Positions 48,528-58,297 of a stretch of 64,000 bases of DNA are shown piece after piece. The notes beneath the pieces were generated by a model. That model ran no database searches. It was not told the DNA's origin and saw nothing but the letters and a program-made list of their open reading frames with translations. A program made the translations under genes and the position numbers. This DNA comes from Limnobacter sp. MED105. Its GTDB lineage: Bacteria > Pseudomonadota > Gammaproteobacteria > Burkholderiales > Burkholderiaceae_B. Location of the stretch: NCBI RefSeq assembly GCF_000170915.1, contig NZ_ABCT01000005.1, positions 1 to 64,000 on the forward strand, written 5' to 3'. Numbering within the stretch: the stretch's first letter is position 1; every line of letters begins with the position of its first letter.

Positions 48528-50329
48528 AAATGCGTACTGACTATTGTGGCAATGTGTCACAGGCCTACCTGGGCCAAACCATTGCCCTGTGTGGCTGGGT
48601 ACAACGTCGCCGTGACCACGGTGGTGTTATTTTTATCGACCTTCGCGACCGCGAGGGTTTGGTGCAGGTGGTGTGCGACCCCGACCTGGCCGATGTATTT
48701 TCCACTGCCGAAACGTTGCGCAATGAGTTTTGCGTGCGGGTAGAGGGCCTGGTGCGGGCTCGCCCCGAAGGCACCGAAAACAGCAACCTGAAAAGCGGTG
48801 CTGTAGAAGTGTTGTGCAAGGGCCTTGAAATTCTGAACGCCTCCGTAACACCTCCGTTCCAGCTGGACGACGAAAATTTGTCTGAGACCACACGCCTGAC
48901 TCACCGTGTACTCGATTTGCGTCGCCCGCAAATGCAGAAAAACCTGATGTTGCGTTACAAAGTGGCCATGGCCATTCGTAACCACCTGGACGCACAGGGT
49001 TTTGTGGACATTGAAACCCCCATGCTGACCAAGAGCACACCTGAAGGTGCGCGCGATTACCTGGTGCCCTCCCGTGTGCATGCCGGCGAGTTTTTTGCCT
49101 TGCCGCAGTCACCTCAACTGTTCAAGCAAATGCTGATGGTGGCCGGTTACGACCGTTATTACCAAATCACCAAGTGTTTCCGCGACGAAGACTTGCGCGC
49201 CGATCGTCAGCCTGAATTCACCCAGGTGGACATTGAAACCTCATTCCTCGGTGAGCAGGAAATTCGTGACCTGTTCGAGGACATGATCCGCAAGGTGTTC
49301 AAGCAAACCATGGATGTGGAATTGCAGAACCCCTTCCCTGTAATGCCTTACAGCGAGGCCATGGCGCGTTTTGGTTCAGACAAACCCGACCTGCGCGTGA
49401 AAATGGAATTCACCGAACTGACCGACATCATGAAAGATGTGGATTTCAAGGTGTTCTCTGGCCCAGCCAATATGGACAATGGCCGAGTGGTGGCACTGCG
49501 TGTGCCCGGCGGTGCTGAAATTCCGCGTTCGGAAATTGACAACTACACCAAGTTTGTCGGCATTTATGGTGCCAAAGGCCTGGCCTGGATCAAGGTCAAC
49601 GAGCTGGCCAAGGGCCGTGACGGTTTGCAGTCACCCATCGTGAAAAACATTCACGATACCGCCCTGAATGAACTGCTCAAGCGCAGCGGTGCAGCCGATG
49701 GCGATATTCTGTTCTTCGGTGCCGACAAGGCCAAAGTGGTAAACGACGCCATGGGCGCGTTGCGCTTGAAGATTGGTCACAGCGAATTTGGCCAGAAAGC
49801 CGGTTTGGTGCAAGGCAAGTGGGAACCGCTGTGGGTGATCGACTTCCCGATGTTTGAACTGGACGAGGAAGCCGGTCGCTGGGTGGCTTGTCACCACCCC
49901 TTCACCAGCCCCAAAGACGGCCACGAAGACTACCTGACCACCGACCCCGGCAAGTGCATTGCCAAGGCCTACGACATGGTGCTCAACGGTTGGGAACTGG
50001 GCGGTGGCTCGGTGCGTATTCACAAGGAAAAAGTACAAAGCAAGGTGTTCCGTGCCTTGAACATTTCTGAAGAAGAAGCGGCTGCCAAGTTTGGTTTCTT
50101 GTTGGATGCCTTGCAGTATGGCGCACCACCCCACGGTGGTTTGGCTTTTGGTCTGGATCGCATTGTGACCATGATGAGTGGTGCCGAGAGTATTCGTGAT
50201 GTAATTGCTTTCCCGAAAACACAGCGTGCGCAGTGCTTGTTGACCCAAGCGCCAAGCCCTGTAGACGAAAAGCAGTTGCGTGAATTGCATATTCGTTTGC
50301 GTCAGACCGAACCCAAAAACGTCGTTTGA
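48524..50329 (+). CDS. aspS: Aspartate--tRNA ligase
   Basis: AspRS charges tRNA with aspartate. The 601-residue protein is the bacterial type, with an N-terminal OB fold ([20 protein letters not shown]), class II motif 2 ([20 protein letters not shown]), the inserted GAD domain, and motif 3 ([14 protein letters not shown]). The length is normal. The start could be ATG 48524 or the ATG two codons later. I cannot say whether it also charges tRNA-Asn. It overlaps DUF502 and the nudB-like gene by 4 bases each. Confidence 0.97.
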   Translation: MKMRTDYCGNVSQAYLGQTIALCGWVQRRRDHGGVIFIDLRDREGLVQVVCDPDLADVFSTAETLRNEFCVRVEGLVRARPEGTENSNLKSGAVEVLCKGLEILNASVTPPFQLDDENLSETTRLTHRVLDLRRPQMQKNLMLRYKVAMAIRNHLDAQGFVDIETPMLTKSTPEGARDYLVPSRVHAGEFFALPQSPQLFKQMLMVAGYDRYYQITKCFRDEDLRADRQPEFTQVDIETSFLGEQEIRDLFEDMIRKVFKQTMDVELQNPFPVMPYSEAMARFGSDKPDLRVKMEFTELTDIMKDVDFKVFSGPANMDNGRVVALRVPGGAEIPRSEIDNYTKFVGIYGAKGLAWIKVNELAKGRDGLQSPIVKNIHDTALNELLKRSGAADGDILFFGADKAKVVNDAMGALRLKIGHSEFGQKAGLVQGKWEPLWVIDFPMFELDEEAGRWVACHHPFTSPKDGHEDYLTTDPGKCIAKAYDMVLNGWELGGGSVRIHKEKVQSKVFRALNISEEEAAAKFGFLLDALQYGAPPHGGLAFGLDRIVTMMSGAESIRDVIAFPKTQRAQCLLTQAPSPVDEKQLRELHIRLRQTEPKNVV

Positions 50330-50859
50330 CCACCCAGGGCAGCGCAGTTTTGAGCGGTCATAAAATCCCCGTATCGGTGCTGGTCGTGATGGTCAGCCCG
50401 GCCGGGGATTTTTTATTGATTGAACGGGCAGACAAAGCCGGTTATTGGCAATCGGTGACTGGAAGCCTTGATTTTCCGGATGAATTGCCATTGCATGCGG
50501 CGGTGCGTGAGCTGGCCGAAGAAACGGGGTTTGCAGCCACACCTGTGCATTCTCCTACTGTGCTGGATGCCAAACCTGATGAATTGCTGCAACCCGGTGT
50601 ACTCAGGCCGTGGCCACACAGTTTGCAGTACGAAATTTTCGAACATTGGCGTCATCGCTACCCGCAAGGCGTTACCCACAACACGGAGCATTGGTTCCTG
50701 GCTTGTGTGCCAGCGGGGTTTGTTCCCCAACTGGCTGCCGATGAACATGTTGGGTATGCCTGGATGAATGCGCAAGAGGCAGCAGACCGCTGTTTTTCAC
50801 CCAACAATGCACAAGCCATTCTTGAGTTGAACTTAAAGCTTCAGGCCGGGCTGGCTTGA
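50326..50859 (+). CDS. nudB: Nudix hydrolase, dihydroneopterin triphosphate pyrophosphatase type
   Basis: The 177-residue protein has the Nudix box [24 protein letters not shown] with the catalytic REx2EE residues. The region [12 protein letters not shown] is typical of NudB, which removes pyrophosphate from dihydroneopterin triphosphate in folate synthesis. aspS-nudB is also the E. coli order, which strengthens the call. The start seems to be TTG at 50326 inside TTGA shared with the aspS stop. A terminator follows. Confidence 0.88.
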   Translation: MTTQGSAVLSGHKIPVSVLVVMVSPAGDFLLIERADKAGYWQSVTGSLDFPDELPLHAAVRELAEETGFAATPVHSPTVLDAKPDELLQPGVLRPWPHSLQYEIFEHWRHRYPQGVTHNTEHWFLACVPAGFVPQLAADEHVGYAWMNAQEAADRCFSPNNAQAILELNLKLQAGLA

Positions 50860-50865
50860 AAATAC

Positions 50866-50892
50866 AAAGGGGCCGCAAAGGGCCCCTTTTTT
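50866..50892 (+). terminator. Rho-independent terminator after nudB
   Basis: AAAGGGGCC pairs with GGCCCCTTT around GCAAAG, followed by further T residues. It begins seven bases after the nudB stop. Confidence 0.9.
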
Positions 50893-50893
50893 C

Positions 50894-50906
50894 ATATACG
50901 GTATAT
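50894..50906. repeat. Palindrome ATATAC-G-GTATAT upstream of the EEP-clsB operon
   Basis: A perfect 6+1+6 inverted repeat directly after the nudB terminator and about 125 bases upstream of the candidate promoter. It could be an operator or chance in an AT-rich spacer. Confidence 0.3.
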
Positions 50907-51019
50907 AGCTGCTGCTGGAAACGGTTTTAAACTGCTTTAGAAAGTTCAATATTTACAACTTGAGTATAGGGGTAACCCTAATTGGGGGGCAATACCCAGT
51001 GTTTGTGACATGACTTGAA

Positions 51020-51047
51020 TTGACTTGGTAAATTACCGAACTATTTT
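51020..51047 (+). promoter_or_regulatory. Candidate promoter of the EEP-clsB-exonuclease-ligase-DUF429 run
   Basis: TTGACT (51020-51025) and TATTTT (51042-51047) are separated by 16 bases. Transcription would begin about 10 bases before the ATG at 51064. Confidence 0.45.
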
Positions 51048-51063
51048 CTAGGTATTGCATGTA

Positions 51064-51858
51064 ATGCGACTTCGAATTGCGACCTACAACATTCACAAGG
51101 GGGTGATGGGCCTGCGCAAGCCCGCCCTTACTATTCATGCCCTGCGCGAACAAATCCACGCCATGAATGCGGACCTGGTATTTTTACAGGAGGTGCAGGG
51201 TCGGCACGACCGCCATGCCGGAAAGTTTGAACACTGGCCAGAAGGTGGGCAACACGAGTTTTTGGCCCAGTCTCCCTCTGCGATTGACGACCTGTTGGGC
51301 CATGCCAGCCAACAGTACTTTACAGCCTACGGCATGAATGCGGTGTACTCACACGGGCACCATGGCAATGCTTTGTTGTCACGCTATGAAATTGAATGGA
51401 TGCTGAATCAGGATGTTTCAGACCATCGGCTTGAACAACGGGGTTTATTGCATTGCTGCGTGAAAACGCCTGCGGGTCCCATTCATGCCATGGTGGCGCA
51501 TTTTGGTTTGCTCTACCGCAGCCGTGTGCGGCAGGCCAGCAAACTGATTGAGCATGTGGGTACGCATGTACCTGCCGGCATGCCCTTGGTGGTTGCGGGC
51601 GATTTCAACGACTGGCAGCGCCGCTTGGGGCCAATTTTGCAGCAAGGCTTGAAGGCTGAGGAAGTCATGCCCTTGGACAAGAAAAATCGCCTGGCCCGTG
51701 TGGGTAGCTTTCCAAGCAGGTTTCCAGTGCTGGGGCTTGACCGCGTATTTGCACGTGGTTTTAAGGTTCATGAGGCCACGGTGCTTCATGGGCCTGCTTG
51801 GGCCAAGCTGTCCGACCATGCGCCATTCGTGGTCGACCTGGAGTGTGCATGGTGTTGA
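51064..51858 (+). CDS. Endonuclease/exonuclease/phosphatase (EEP) family protein, YbhP-like
   Basis: The 264-residue protein has all EEP catalytic motifs: ATYNIHKG near the start, LVFLQEVQG with the catalytic Glu, VVAGDFNDWQRR, and SDHAPFVVD with the final Asp-His. The EEP fold includes phosphodiesterases, DNases and phosphatases; the exact substrate is unknown. Position directly before clsB matches E. coli ybhP, upstream of clsB (ybhO). A TTG three codons earlier is possible. It overlaps clsB by 10 bases. Confidence 0.88.
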   Translation: MRLRIATYNIHKGVMGLRKPALTIHALREQIHAMNADLVFLQEVQGRHDRHAGKFEHWPEGGQHEFLAQSPSAIDDLLGHASQQYFTAYGMNAVYSHGHHGNALLSRYEIEWMLNQDVSDHRLEQRGLLHCCVKTPAGPIHAMVAHFGLLYRSRVRQASKLIEHVGTHVPAGMPLVVAGDFNDWQRRLGPILQQGLKAEEVMPLDKKNRLARVGSFPSRFPVLGLDRVFARGFKVHEATVLHGPAWAKLSDHAPFVVDLECAWC

Positions 51859-53201
51859 ACCTGTTGCCAGCGGCTGCACCTGAGCGGGAGGGCAATGCAG
51901 TTGAGTTGCTGGTGGGTGGGGAGCAGCTGTTTCCCCGCGCAATGGACGCCATTGAGCAAGCGCGGCAGGCCGTGCGCATCGAAACCTATATTTTTGCAAA
52001 TGACTCCATTGGCGAGGCTTTCTGTGAGGCCATGTGTCGAGCTGCGGCACGCGGTGTCGAAGTTCGTTTGGTGCTGGATGGTTTCGGTGGCCAGGAGGGC
52101 GTACGTACCTGGGTGCCTACTCTGCAGCAGCATGGCGTGCATGTGCGGGTATTTCGGCCCGAAGGCGTATTGTTCAAGCTCAACCCGAAACGGCTTCGCC
52201 GAATGCACCGGAAAATAATTGCGGTTGACAACGAAATTGCCTTTGTGGGCGGCATTAACCTGATTGATGACCTTAACCATGAAGGTGAACGCGATGAGCT
52301 GCTGAAAGCCACAGAGCGGGCACAACAGAAGCGGGAGCCTATATGGGGTGCTTCAGGTGGCATGCGTGAACAGGCCATGGTGGTGAACACCGATTTGTTG
52401 GATCAAAAAACATTGGGGCCACGCTACGACTTTGCCGTGCAGTTGCAAGGTCCTGTGGTGCAGGATGTGTGGCACAACATGGAGTGGTTGTGGTTACAAA
52501 TTGGCCCTGGTGGTCGGGTGACCGACACTTTTAGTTCGGGTTGGTGGAAGGAAAGGGTTGAACAGTTGCAAGACGCCATGGTTCGCCAGCGCTCAACACC
52601 CAAAACAAAACCGATGGGCAAGGTGAAAGCCCAACTGGCGGTGCGTGACAACTTCCGTTTGCGCAGGCGTATTGAACGCGCTTACGTGCAGGCCATTGGC
52701 AATGCGCAACGTTCGATCATTCTGAGCAATGCCTATTTTTTGCCGGGCCGTAAAATACGCAAAGCCTTGTTGGCAGCGCGTGGTCGCGGTGTGCATGTTC
52801 AGTTGTTGTTGCAAGGGCGAGTGGAGTATCGCTTTCAGCATTACGCCACCCAAAGTCTGTATTCCAGTTTGTTGGCGTCCGGTGTCGATATTTACGAATA
52901 CTTGCCCGGGTTTTTGCATGCCAAAGTGGCGGTGGTGGATTCAAACTGGGCCACTGTGGGTTCGTCCAACCTGGATCCCCTGAGTTGTCTGTTTGCCCGT
53001 GAAGCGAATGTGATTGTTTATAACCGCGAGTTCGCAGTTGCGCTTCGGGAAGAACTATTAAAATCCATTCAGAAAGACAGCCGCGAAATTCAGGCCCATG
53101 AACACGCACAGCGACCTTTGAAAGAAAGGGTATTCAGTTGGCTGTGTTATAAATTAATGCTGTTGGCTGTTTTTGTGGGTGGTTTTGGCAGCCGGTATTA
53201 G
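51849..53201 (+). CDS. clsB: Cardiolipin synthase B
   Basis: ClsB is a phospholipase D superfamily enzyme that makes cardiolipin and, in E. coli, can also make phosphatidylglycerol. The 450-residue protein has two HKD motifs: His120, Lys122, Asp127 (HRKIIAVD) and His357, Lys359, Asp364 (HAKVAVVD), with GSSNLDPLS after the second. The C-terminus has one hydrophobic segment. The start is the ATG at 51849, inside the EEP gene. The linkage to an EEP gene matches the E. coli ybhP-clsB pair. Confidence 0.92.
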   Translation: MVLNLLPAAAPEREGNAVELLVGGEQLFPRAMDAIEQARQAVRIETYIFANDSIGEAFCEAMCRAAARGVEVRLVLDGFGGQEGVRTWVPTLQQHGVHVRVFRPEGVLFKLNPKRLRRMHRKIIAVDNEIAFVGGINLIDDLNHEGERDELLKATERAQQKREPIWGASGGMREQAMVVNTDLLDQKTLGPRYDFAVQLQGPVVQDVWHNMEWLWLQIGPGGRVTDTFSSGWWKERVEQLQDAMVRQRSTPKTKPMGKVKAQLAVRDNFRLRRRIERAYVQAIGNAQRSIILSNAYFLPGRKIRKALLAARGRGVHVQLLLQGRVEYRFQHYATQSLYSSLLASGVDIYEYLPGFLHAKVAVVDSNWATVGSSNLDPLSCLFAREANVIVYNREFAVALREELLKSIQKDSREIQAHEHAQRPLKERVFSWLCYKLMLLAVFVGGFGSRY

Positions 53202-53226
53202 TGCCTGTTTTTGAAGGTTGTGCAGT

Positions 53227-54234
53227 ATGGATTTGGTGGTGAGTCGCCCCGAAGGTTTGTATTGCCCACAGGGCGATTTTTACATTGACCCGTGGCGCAA
53301 GGTAGACCGCGCAATTATTACCCATGCGCATGCCGACCACGCCCGTGTTGGCCACAATCATTACCTGTGTGCAGCGCCCGGCGAGGGCGTGTTGCGCACG
53401 CGCCTGGGCAATATTTCTCTCGACACCTTGCCTTACGGCACAGGTACTGTTCACAACGGCGTCAAGATTTCGCTGCACCCGGCGGGTCATGTGTTGGGGT
53501 CCTGTCAAATTCGTCTTGAATACCAAGGCCAGGTGTGGGTGGCCAGTGGCGATTACAAGGTGGCCTCCGATTTAACCTGCGATGCATTCGAACCGGTGAA
53601 GTGCCACACCTTCATTACGGAATCTACTTTTGGTTTGCCCATTTACCGCTGGCGCAGCGACGCTGAAATTTATGCGGAGATCAACGCGTGGTGGGCTGCT
53701 AATGCAGCGCAAGGCAAAGCCAGCGTGCTTTACGGTTATTCCTTTGGCAAAGCACAACGAATACTGGCGGGTGTTGATTCAAGCATTGGCCCCATTGTAT
53801 GTCACAGCGCCTGCGAGGGATTGAACAAGGCCTATCGCGACGCGGGCGTGAAGTTGCCAGAAACGTTGACCGTGAGCGAGGTGCTCGACAAATCCATTTA
53901 CAAAACCTGTCTTGCCATTGCACCGCCAGCTGCCCAGGGTGCCGCCTGGATGAAGCGATTTGGCAATGCGTATTCCGATGCATTTGCATCGGGCTGGATG
54001 CAGCTGCGTGGTGGGCGCAGGCGCAGCAATGTGGATCGGGGTTTTGTGATGTCGGACCACGCAGACTGGCCTGGGCTGATGCGTGCCATTGGTGCCACCG
54101 GTGCAGAACAAGTAATTGTGACTCACGGCTATGTTCAGGTGATGGTGCGCTGGCTGCAAGAGCAGGGATTGAACGCACGCGCTTTTGTAACCGAGTACGG
54201 CGGTGAAGGCGAAGGCGAGGCGCCTGCTGCATGA
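53227..54234 (+). CDS. Ligase-associated DNA exonuclease (metallo-beta-lactamase / beta-CASP-like)
   Basis: The 335-residue protein has the metallo-beta-lactamase motif THAHADH (His33, His35, Asp37, His38) and the further metal residues HPAGHVLGSC, WVASGDYK and SDHADW. This is the exonuclease family that is found with an ATP-dependent DNA ligase and an Lhr helicase in many bacteria. Start ATG 53227 follows clsB by 25 bases. It overlaps the ligase by 4 bases, so they are coupled. The Lhr helicase is not present here. Confidence 0.9.
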   Translation: MDLVVSRPEGLYCPQGDFYIDPWRKVDRAIITHAHADHARVGHNHYLCAAPGEGVLRTRLGNISLDTLPYGTGTVHNGVKISLHPAGHVLGSCQIRLEYQGQVWVASGDYKVASDLTCDAFEPVKCHTFITESTFGLPIYRWRSDAEIYAEINAWWAANAAQGKASVLYGYSFGKAQRILAGVDSSIGPIVCHSACEGLNKAYRDAGVKLPETLTVSEVLDKSIYKTCLAIAPPAAQGAAWMKRFGNAYSDAFASGWMQLRGGRRRSNVDRGFVMSDHADWPGLMRAIGATGAEQVIVTHGYVQVMVRWLQEQGLNARAFVTEYGGEGEGEAPAA

Positions 54235-55979
54235 GACAGTTTGCGGAATTGTTTGCCGAGCTTGATGGCTCCACCTCGACTCTGCACAAAGTGCAGGCCT
54301 TGCGGCGTTATTTTGAACATGCGCCTTCTGATGATGCTGCATGGGCGGTTTACTTCCTGTCAGGTGGCAAACCCAAACGCACCGTGCCCACACGCACACT
54401 GCGCGAAGTGGCCTTGCAGGTGAGTGGTTTGCCCGATTGGTTGTTTGAAGAAAGTTACCAGGCCGTGGGTGATTTGGCCGAGACCATTGCGCATGTGTTA
54501 CCGATTACACCTGCGCTTGCCAGCCAGTCGCAGGGCTTGGCCTGGTGGATGCAACACCGTATTTTGCCTCTGCGAAATCTGCCGGATGAAGAACGTATTC
54601 CCGCCGTACAAGCGTGCTGGAGTGAACTGACTGCCACGGAGCGTTTTTTGTTCGTAAAACTAGTGGGTGGAGGTTTTCGGGTAGGAGTATCCAAGTTGTT
54701 GGTGACCCGCGCATTGTCTGAATTGGCCGGGTTGGATGCCAAACTGGTGGCCACCCGCATGATGGGTTTTGCCGACGCAAGCAATCAACCCACCGCCGAG
54801 CAGTTCAGCGCCTTGTTGGCTGCACCAGACGACAGCGACACAGGGCGGGACCCGGGCCGTTTGGGGCAGCCCTTGCCGTTTTTTCTGGCGCATCCTTTGC
54901 AGGAGGAACCCGAAAAGCTGGGAGCACTTGAAGACTGGTTGGTGGAATGGAAATACGACGGTATCCGGGCCCAAGTGGTGAAAGAGGGCGGACAGGTGTG
55001 GGTGTGGTCGCGCGGTGAAGAGTTGGTGAGTGAGCAGTTTCCCGAGTTGCAGGCCGCATTTGCACACTGGCCTGAAGGCAGTATTCTGGACGGTGAAATT
55101 TTAGTTTGGCAAGGCGATGCGCCGGCTGGCTTCAATGCCTTGCAAGGTCGTTTGAACCGCAAAGTGGTCAGCAAAAAATTGATGGCCGATGCACCCGTGG
55201 TTTTCTTGGCTTACGACCTGCTGCGTTTCAATGGAATGACTACAGTGGATCAAACCCAGCTTGAACGCAGGGCTGCGCTGGAGGCTTTTCATGCTGAACA
55301 TTGCGAACACTGCACCGTGAATGAAATGCCCCGTTTGTTGTTGTCGGAACTTGTGAAAGCACCCACTTGGGATAAGTTGAAATTGCTGCGCGAAGAAAGC
55401 CGTGCACGGGGTGTGGAAGGTTTCATGTTGAAGCACCGAGATTCCCGCTATGGGGTTGGGCGAACCAAAGCGGATGGCCTGTGGTGGAAATGGAAAATTG
55501 ATCCGATGACTGTGGACTGCGTGTTGGTGTATGCCCAGCGCGGCCACGGCCGCCGTGCCAGCCTGTACACCGATTACACATTTGCGGTGTGGGAAACACC
55601 ACCAGCCACGGCAGCGCAAGCGCAAGAAGTGGCGCAGGCCATTGCAAATGGTGAAAAAGTCGAAGACACAGTGGCGCGTGGTTTGCCCCGTTTGGTGCCA
55701 TTTGCCAAGGCGTATTCTGGCTTGACGGATGAGGAGTTCAAGGAAGTGGATCGCGTGATTCGCAAACACACCGTGGACAAGTTTGGGCCAGTTCGCACGG
55801 TGGTGCCAGTGCTGGTTTTCGAACTTGGATTCGAAGCAATTTCCCGCTCCACTCGCCACAAAAGTGGTGTGGCTGTTCGTTTTCCACGTATGCTTCGCAT
55901 TCGCCATGACAAACCCCTGCATGAAGCCGATCACCTTGCCGTGCTAGAGGCTTTGTTGCCCCCGGAGAATGCAGTTTGA
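54231..55979 (+). CDS. ATP-dependent DNA ligase
   Basis: The 582-residue protein has an N-terminal DNA-binding domain, an adenylation domain whose nucleophile is Lys241 (EWKYDGIRAQ), the later nucleotidyltransferase motifs EGFMLKHRDSRYGVGR and WWKWKIDP, and a C-terminal OB domain. It is the type usually linked to an Lhr helicase and the exonuclease just upstream, not the LigD (Ku-linked) type. It overlaps the DUF429 gene by 4 bases. By family it acts in DNA repair rather than in replication, where the NAD ligase LigA serves. Confidence 0.93.
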   Translation: MRQFAELFAELDGSTSTLHKVQALRRYFEHAPSDDAAWAVYFLSGGKPKRTVPTRTLREVALQVSGLPDWLFEESYQAVGDLAETIAHVLPITPALASQSQGLAWWMQHRILPLRNLPDEERIPAVQACWSELTATERFLFVKLVGGGFRVGVSKLLVTRALSELAGLDAKLVATRMMGFADASNQPTAEQFSALLAAPDDSDTGRDPGRLGQPLPFFLAHPLQEEPEKLGALEDWLVEWKYDGIRAQVVKEGGQVWVWSRGEELVSEQFPELQAAFAHWPEGSILDGEILVWQGDAPAGFNALQGRLNRKVVSKKLMADAPVVFLAYDLLRFNGMTTVDQTQLERRAALEAFHAEHCEHCTVNEMPRLLLSELVKAPTWDKLKLLREESRARGVEGFMLKHRDSRYGVGRTKADGLWWKWKIDPMTVDCVLVYAQRGHGRRASLYTDYTFAVWETPPATAAQAQEVAQAIANGEKVEDTVARGLPRLVPFAKAYSGLTDEEFKEVDRVIRKHTVDKFGPVRTVVPVLVFELGFEAISRSTRHKSGVAVRFPRMLRIRHDKPLHEADHLAVLEALLPPENAV

Positions 55980-56872
55980 ACCCTGAAAACAGTCGCTTGC
56001 TGGGCATTGATTTTTCCAGCAGCCCCACCAAGAAAAAACCGATTGCCGTGGCTGTAGGCCAGTGGCAAGGGGCGGTGCTGGCAGTCGATGATTTGCTTTC
56101 GCTGACCACGCTGGGCGAGTTTGAAACCTTGCTGAAAGAAGGGCCGCAGGCATTCGGAAAATTCGAGCGTGCAGCTGGGCCGCTGGAACAGTTGGGGTTT
56201 GTGGCCGCCATCGACATGCCGTTTGGTTTGTCGCGCAAGCTGGTGGAAGGTTTGAAGTGGCCTGGTGCCGGGCGCACCGACTTCAAGGCTTGGGAAAACC
56301 TGATCAACTACTACAGTGCATTAAGCCGCGAGCAAATTCGCGCAACCTTCAAGGCATGGTGTGATGCACGGCCTGCCGGGCACAAGTTTGCGCACCGGGA
56401 ATGCGACGGCCCTGCTGGTTCTTCACCCTCCATGAAATGGGTAAACCCACCGGTGGCTTACATGTTGCACGCTGGCGCACCGTTGCTGATGAAAACAGGC
56501 GTCCACATTCCTGGTATGCAGCGTGGCGACTCCACGCGTGTGGCCTTGGAGGCTTACCCCGGCTACTTGGCCCGCAAGGTACTGAACCGTGCCAGCTACA
56601 AAAGTGACGATCCGAAAAAAGACACAGCCGATCGGCGCATGGCTCGCTCAGAATTGCTGTGCGCTTTGGAAGAGGGCATGTTGTTTGGCATCAAGGTGCA
56701 AGTGCGCCCCTATTTGCGTGCGCGTTTGCTGGACGATGTCAAAGCCGATCATTTGGATGCGGTGTTGTGTTGTTTGGTGGCGGGCTGGGCCGCCAAGCGG
56801 GCAGACTCCAATTTTGGTTTGCCCAAATTGATCGACCCGGTAGAAGGCTGGATTGCGGGTGTAAGCCCTTGA
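55976..56872 (+). CDS. DUF429 family protein coupled to the DNA ligase
   Basis: The 298-residue protein belongs to DUF429, a family with a predicted RNase H-like fold. Visible acidic positions that could bind metal are Asp in LLGIDFSSSP (residues 8-17), Asp in VAAIDMPFG, Glu in VALEAYPGY and the Asp pair in ADHLDAVLCC. The start is TTG at 55976, in TTGA shared with the ligase stop, so translation is likely coupled. Its 3' end lies one base from the converging histidine kinase gene. Its function is unknown; I infer a nucleic-acid role from context. Confidence 0.8.
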   Translation: MNPENSRLLGIDFSSSPTKKKPIAVAVGQWQGAVLAVDDLLSLTTLGEFETLLKEGPQAFGKFERAAGPLEQLGFVAAIDMPFGLSRKLVEGLKWPGAGRTDFKAWENLINYYSALSREQIRATFKAWCDARPAGHKFAHRECDGPAGSSPSMKWVNPPVAYMLHAGAPLLMKTGVHIPGMQRGDSTRVALEAYPGYLARKVLNRASYKSDDPKKDTADRRMARSELLCALEEGMLFGIKVQVRPYLRARLLDDVKADHLDAVLCCLVAGWAAKRADSNFGLPKLIDPVEGWIAGVSP

Positions 56873-56873
56873 T

Positions 56874-58283
56874 TCAGGTGCCGGGTAATTCAATGGTCAC
56901 CAGCAAACCGTGCGGTGCAAAGTTGCATGCGCTGAGCTCTCCGTTGGCACGCTGAATCGATTTTTTTGCAATGGCCAAACCCAGGCCATGGCCCGAGTGT
57001 TCACCGTGTTTGAAAAATGGTGTGAACAGCTTGGGCAACAATGCGGCGGGTACACCCGGGCCTTGATCCCTGATTTGAATGCGCAGCTTTTTTCCCTGGA
57101 TAGAACAATCAATGCTCACAGTGGTGCTGACGGGTGTGTGCTTGATCGCGTTGCGAATAATATTGTCGAATGCACCTTGAAGGCTTTCCGCATCGCAGTT
57201 CAAATGCCATTGTTTTACCGGGCTGTTGAAAGTTACTTGTTTGTCTTGTTGCTCGGCTTCAAATTGTGCATCGTCCACCACGGCCAGCAGCAATTCAATC
57301 ACATTGTGCTCGCGGTTGTTTTCCGGGGTTTGCTTGGAGTCCAGTCGGGACAAATTCAACAGTTGCCCAATCAGGTTGTCCAGTCTCTCTGCCTCGGTTT
57401 CAATGCGGCTCAAGCTTGTGTCCAGTTGTGCCGGGTTTTGCCGGGCCAAGCCTACGGCCAGGTTCAGGCGTGCCAATGGCGAGCGTAGTTCATGCGACAC
57501 ATCATGCAGCAGGGCTTTTTGTTGCTCAATGCGGGTTTCAATTTCTTCGGCCATGTGGTCGAAGCCGCTGAGTAATTCACCAATTTCATCGCTGCGTTTT
57601 TTGCCGGGTGTGTGGCTATTTGAAATACGCACACCCAGCCGCCCTTTGCCTGCTTCTCGAAACGCATTTTTCAAGGTGTTCAGTGGTCTGCTGAACGTAT
57701 AGGCGAGCACGCCTGCAAACAACAGGCTGGCCAAAAAGGCAGCAAATAGCCCGGCACCCGGTACAGGTGGAAGCGGAGGCTCCAGGGCTTCACGTTGTTT
57801 GCGTTTGTCGGCTTGAGAGGATTCAGATTCAACCGTGTTGGCACCGTCCTGGTTTGAGGGTTCTGCATGTCGGCGATTGCGTGGAATGAAAAGAATCCAT
57901 TCCGATTGATCCTGCGCTGTCACCCTCAAAATACCTTGTTCGGTTGGTTCGTTGTTGGTGAACAGTGCTGAGATTCTTTGCTGAATGTTCTCGGGTACTT
58001 CACGGCTTAAAATTTCCTGGCCTTCACTCGACACGGCAAACACCGGGATGGCGTTGCCGGTTCGCTGGCGGTTTCGGTCCAGCAAATGACGCAAGGCATC
58101 GGGCCCTTTGCCTTCGAGTACTTCCTGAATGGTTTCCAGCATGAATTGCGCACGCGGGCCTTCAGCAATATCGCTGCTGGCTGGCTTTTCCCGCATCAGG
58201 TAAAGCGCAGTGCCCGTGGCTACCGCTGCTGCAATGAGGCACAGCCAAAAACCGAAGAAGAATTTCCAGAACAGCTTGCCCAT
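56874..58283 (-). CDS. cpxA: Sensor histidine kinase, CpxA-like
   Basis: The 469-residue protein has an N-terminal membrane segment, a periplasmic domain (about residues 30-175) that ends in a Lys/Glu/Pro-rich stretch, a second membrane segment near 175-195, a HAMP domain, and a kinase core: His264 in LLHDVSHELRSPLARL, an N box NIIRNAIKHTP, DQGPGVP, and GHGLGLAIAKK. CpxA senses envelope stress in E. coli. The call rests on the regulator next to it, a divergent Spy/CpxP gene and a CpxR box. It starts 14 bases after the regulator stop. Confidence 0.85.
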   Translation of the reverse strand: MGKLFWKFFFGFWLCLIAAAVATGTALYLMREKPASSDIAEGPRAQFMLETIQEVLEGKGPDALRHLLDRNRQRTGNAIPVFAVSSEGQEILSREVPENIQQRISALFTNNEPTEQGILRVTAQDQSEWILFIPRNRRHAEPSNQDGANTVESESSQADKRKQREALEPPLPPVPGAGLFAAFLASLLFAGVLAYTFSRPLNTLKNAFREAGKGRLGVRISNSHTPGKKRSDEIGELLSGFDHMAEEIETRIEQQKALLHDVSHELRSPLARLNLAVGLARQNPAQLDTSLSRIETEAERLDNLIGQLLNLSRLDSKQTPENNREHNVIELLLAVVDDAQFEAEQQDKQVTFNSPVKQWHLNCDAESLQGAFDNIIRNAIKHTPVSTTVSIDCSIQGKKLRIQIRDQGPGVPAALLPKLFTPFFKHGEHSGHGLGLAIAKKSIQRANGELSACNFAPHGLLVTIELPGT

Positions 58284-58297
58284 GTGCCTCGCCCCGG

